From Dendrophyllia cribrosa (Eukaryota > Cnidaria > Anthozoa > Scleractinia > Dendrophylliidae), in the NCBI GenBank assembly GCA_024195265.1, contig JAJLRJ010000004.1:36632530-36696529 (forward strand): DNA of 64,000 nt. The letters run 5' to 3'. The first letter of the stretch is position 1. Each line of letters begins with the position of its first letter. Positions 60,462 to 64,000 of this stretch are shown in pieces. The notes below the pieces were generated by a model that had not been told where the DNA came from, did no database searches, and saw nothing but the letters and a program-made list of their open reading frames with translations. Made by a program: the position numbers and the translations under genes.

Positions 60462-63222
60462 TCATGAAAATTCTGGCTCATCCTCGGTGTAAGAACCTGT
60501 CAAATTCACGAGTGACGTAAAACAAAGAAAACAAAAGGCATAAAACAATAGAGTCAACTGGGAATGCAATACTACAAAGGTAAAAAACAAAGGAAAAAGT
60601 CACAGGTTCTTACACCGAGGTAAACCCAAAATTCTTGTGTTAAAACTTTATACGTACATCCATACATGTACAGGTCTTCCGGTTCCGGTTCGCTTGATTC
60701 ATACTCGCTGGCTTTTCGTTTTAGTCTCCGCTCATCCTCCAACCGACATGCCTGTTCACAGACTAAAATATTATAGATTAATGTACTTTTCTTTGGCAAA
60801 TTTTTGTGAATGACAGGTGACAAGCCAGAGTTGTAAATGAAATATTGCGTCAGTTTGACAAGCGCTTATTTAAAATTGCTGTATCGCATCCCGAAATGTT
60901 CTCAACCAGAAAGCTATAAATTGACGTTTTATCTTAGCTTATATTGGCGTTCGCTGACGACGTGCGCTCACTTATCGAGTCACAACTTAATAATTAATAA
61001 TAATTAAATCTTATTTATACAGGAAAAACTATTTCAGCTGTGCAATTTTTTGAATTGTTTGAACCATGAAAATGTAACATTTTATTTTTCTACAGGATGC
61101 ATTTTAGCCAGCATAGTGAGCGCAATAGCTATGCGCGGGCCAGTCAAAAAATCGTGTCTAAATTTGGTCAAATTTATAGTGCAACATGACACAGCATTCC
61201 AATGGCGGTTGCGTGAATGGTATGACCAAGATAATAAAGGGCTCGACGCAACATCGTACAACATGTCGTAACAGGGTGGTCAGTTCATTACAGGCCTGCA
61301 ACGATATTGCACGCGGTTACAGTTGGTTCCTTCGGGCGCAAACTGTGCGGGGTCGTTGTATATAATGGCCCCAGCTGCGCCATGTGAGGTGGCGTTGTAG
61401 ATCTTGCAAATGAAAGAAAATATTGTGAGTTATGCACTGTATAAACTTCAGTGACTAACAAGGATTTCTCCAACTTAACTGTTAAGAGAGAGGAGTCGAT
61501 ATTGTTACGTTATAGATAACATGTTTTCCCCTATAAGGGCCGATTTACACGGTACAACGCTGTCGCATGCGACACGCTTAAAACATACTTACATGCTTAC
61601 AACACAAATTACTCCGTGTAAATCAACTCAAGTCATGTCGTCAGCATGCCGTAAGTTTCATGTGATCGAAGGTCTAAACGCTTGTGATCAGATTGCGAAA
61701 CAACGCTGCTGCTTTAATTGCGGGGGCAGTACGCAGCTCTTACAAGGTCTTCTCTGATTTGCTGAGAAAACAATAGAACAAACAATACAACAATGGACCC
61801 TAGACCTAAAAACAATAGAGCTGCGTGATATACAGGTCTAATGAAATTAGAGGTTGTTAAGAGCTGCGTGGTATCTGGCTTTGCGTAAGTTTCACATGCC
61901 GCGCATGCGTAATAGCAACCTTGAGATTAGGATTGCGGACTCCTCTGATCGCCCGCAGTTACGTTTTTCATTTGGGCTCAGTAAATTGAAGTGATCGGCA
62001 TTGTCAAGAAAATGACAATGTTCAGAGTTGGTTTTATGTGGGCAAAATGAAAGGTTGAATTTTTCTAGTCATTATCAACCAACTGTCCCCTAAGAGGTAC
62101 CAATTCAAAAACAACACAATACATATTCTGTCATATTTTTTCAGCTCAATACCCCAAAAGGTACCGCAATAATTCTAACCATGGTCATTTTAGATTTCAT
62201 CACCCTAAGCGGTACCAATCTACAAGTTTTGACCCCTAAAAGGTACTACGAGCACCCCCGTCATTTTCATATCGGAGTCCCCCCCCCCCCCCCCCCCCCC
62301 TCCTCCTTTATTATAACTTCTGCTTTTTCTGGGCAGTTTCTTGGTGTTGCGATCACCAAATGACGTAAAACAAAAGATTCAAAAGAAAGTAAACAATACC
62401 CACACCACAACACAAAAGCTAACGAACAATAGTTTCCGCAACACCAAGAAACACCCTTTTTCTGTGACCAAGACGTATAAATACGACAATCTACTGTGTT
62501 ATACGCTCGGATATTTTGCGTGTTCTCTTTTCCTTATAAGGTTAAATGACGTCACAGTCGAATGACAATAGCACAAAATGCATGTTTCATGTGTGTCTCA
62601 TTTGTTTGTAAAACCAAGTAGGTAATTTACTTAGGTAATGAATTAGAGGTTAAACATTTTGTTAGACCAGAATTTGACTCAGAAACCCTAATTTCAAACC
62701 CAGATCTCACTTGTGTTTTTTACTGTAACGCAGGGTTTGTTACGAGGTCTAGGTACAATCAGACAAACCCAGACTCATTCTCTTGTCCTGAGCTACCTGG
62801 CCCTCTTCGCTGTCGGAGACTTGGACGAGGACCTGGTTCTGGTGCTAAGGAGAGGAGAACGACCCAGGAAAAATACAAAGCCAGATTAAGCATATTCTCA
62901 TCAAGATGTTAATATTTATAAATTATTTTTTCATATAGACACCGACTGGAATTCCATACAAGCATTCCGCTGAGTCTTTCAAATGTGAAGAAAACCGAAA
63001 ATTTTAATGTTGGGAGATATGGATGTGAAACGACAACAACAAGTAATATATTTTGACTCCACTTTATTACTTTTTTTAATACAGTTTCTGTTATAATGTA
63101 AACACTGAATACAAGTTACAGCTGCAAGCAATCTTTTTGTATTTACTTACCATAAGTAGTGGAACAGTCATCATAAAAAGGCAGGAGAGTTATGACAAGT
63201 TCGTAAATGAAACAACAATGTT
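60462..63222 (-). CDS. Unrecognised gene, 3' part of five phase-1 exons
   Basis: Candidate exons 63222-63151, 62844-62797, 60762-60658 and 60496-60462 are each flanked by good acceptors and donors, and every junction is phase 1. With the incoming junction at 63222 the chain reads ...HCCFIYELVITLLPFYDDCSTTY, GAPEPGPRPSLRQRRGP, VCEQACRLEDERRLKRKASE, SSEPEPEDLYMYG, then CSYTEDEPEFS and TGA. The 5' end is outside or not found. Visible properties: cysteines in the first part, a Pro/Arg-rich linker with RQRR (possible furin-like site) and an acidic tail. Exported-protein character is an inference. The last exon's acceptor lies in an inverted repeat, so it is the least certain; unspliced, the frame stops at 60572. 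Confidence 0.45.
60483..60620. repeat. 138-bp element with perfect 19-bp inverted ends
   Basis: CCTCGGTGTAAGAACCTGT (60483-60501) and its complement (60602-60620) enclose about 100 bp. Confidence 0.7.
61321..61402 (-). pseudogene. Orphan PA-domain exon (NAALADase/transferrin-receptor type)
   Basis: Acceptor TTTGCAAG and donor GTAACC flank 82 nt encoding IYNATSHGAAGAIIYNDP and FAPEGTN, close to the protease-associated domain of glutamate carboxypeptidase II-like proteins (…AGA.GVI.YSDP…). No neighbouring exon of such a protein was found and its phase does not fit the surrounding gene. Likely a gene fragment. Confidence 0.4.
61731..61869 (-). mobile_element. 139-bp MITE, copy B
   Basis: Ends ACGCAGCTCTTACAA and TTGTTAAGAGCTGCGT; very similar to copy A at 54906-55044. 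Confidence 0.8.
62090..62312. mobile_element. C-capped element end (CGAGCACCCCCGTCATTTTC type)
   Basis: Repeated AAAGGTACC/AGAGGTACC motifs lead to CGAGCACCCCCGTCATTTTC, ATATCGGAGT and a 21-base C run. Relatives at 46930-47096 and 48320-48505. Confidence 0.65.
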
Positions 63223-63469
63223 CTGTGGAGACTATAATTATATCAATTAAAACAAAACACCAGGGGTGAAACATTTATAGAGCTTTCTTAAATTCTACCT
63301 TAATTTCAGCGATTAAGCACATTTTTTATCTCCGATTTGTATATAATGCCTATTAGTTTTTATATTTACACCGTAGCTTTTTTACGTTGCATTTTTACCA
63401 TTATTGATAAATTTAATATAATTATTATACAGGGCCGTCCTGAAAACCACGTTAGTGACGGATGCACCC

Positions 63470-63550
63470 TGTTAAAAGATTGTTATTATTATTATCTCTA
63501 CAGATATCAGTACAGATATCAGTACAAATAAACGTTGTTGTTGTTGTTGT
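63470..63550 (+). repeat. Retroelement-like tail with (GTT)n
   Basis: Duplicated ACAGATATCAGT, then AAATAAACGTTGTTGTTGTT. Similar tail at 48285-48312. Confidence 0.45.
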
Positions 63551-63778
63551 TATCTCTGAGAGAAGGGTTGGGGCATAGACAGTATAGAAGCTGGCAGCTT
63601 TATTGGTTGGCACCCCCTGTTTTTTTTTTTGGTTGCGTGCCCTGTGGATGGTTAGGATCCACATTTTTGGTTGGTTTACCTGTGGATGGTTAAGGATCCT
63701 GTGGTTTCTATATATTTCTTTGAAAACTAAGCCATACCTAATGGGTTTCGTCATGTTTTAAACTTACATGTTAATTAG

Positions 63779-64000
63779 CCTGTGAAGAAGCTCTCGGGCT
63801 TGGGCTCGGAGTTTGGGGGAGGGCAACATTGTCAAATTCTTTACCCAATTTATTCGAAACATTTGTCAAATTTTATACCCAATTTTTTCAAAACATTTGT
63901 CAAATTTTATACCTAATTTAGTCGCAACATTGTCAAATTCTATACCCAATTTAGTTGCAACATTGTCAAATTATATACCTGAATTTAGTTCAATGTTGTC
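63779..64000. repeat. MITE end followed by a 33/34-bp minisatellite
   Basis: TTAGCCTGTGAAGAAGCTCTC is a known end type in this window (inverse at about 33300-33355). From 63825, units of AACATTGTCAAATTCTATAC plus CCAATTTAGTCGC recur every 33-34 bp to the window edge. Confidence 0.8.

Overview
This is a piece of an animal nuclear genome, most likely from a cnidarian and probably a stony coral. All protein-coding genes are split into short exons with GT-AG introns. TATA boxes and AATAAA signals sit where expected. Intergenic and intronic DNA is AT-rich and full of short inverted-repeat transposons (MITEs), minisatellites and poly-G/poly-C capped repeats. A galaxin-type gene, a secreted vWA protein and a DUF229 enzyme fit a coral. 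No operons, CRISPR arrays or rRNA genes are visible. The exon models were built by hand by joining exons whose reading phases match; each complete model gives an unbroken frame.

Layout. At 1-1243 (+) is the 3' end of a DUF229/alkaline-phosphatase-superfamily gene that enters from the left. 1.7-6.9 kb is repeat-rich: a minisatellite split by a TTAA-flanked transposon, hairpins and a 17-bp tandem array. At 7.1-17.8 kb (-) is a complete four-exon NR2E (tailless/PNR-like) nuclear receptor of 370 aa. 17.9-28.3 kb holds no recognisable gene, only MITEs, a tRNA-like SINE head and a poly-G element. At 28.4-35.8 kb (-) is an eight-exon secreted protein of 367 aa with an N-terminal cysteine-rich domain and a C-terminal vWA domain. 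At 40.3-42.1 kb (-) is a three-exon galaxin-like secreted protein of 205 aa. 42.8-48.5 kb is a mosaic of nested MITEs, a broken Penelope-like retroelement and an 11-bp minisatellite. At 48.7-59.8 kb (-) is an eight-exon secreted alkaline phosphatase of 593 aa. At 60.5-63.2 kb (-) is the 3' part of an unrecognised gene whose five visible exons are all joined in phase 1. A lone PA-domain-like exon lies in one of its introns. The last 180 bp is another minisatellite.

How the genes might work together. vWA, galaxin and alkaline phosphatase are three consecutive same-strand genes for secreted proteins. All three families are associated with extracellular or skeletal organic matrix in corals (known for the families; inference for these genes). 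The nuclear receptor is a transcription factor with no evident tie to its neighbours.
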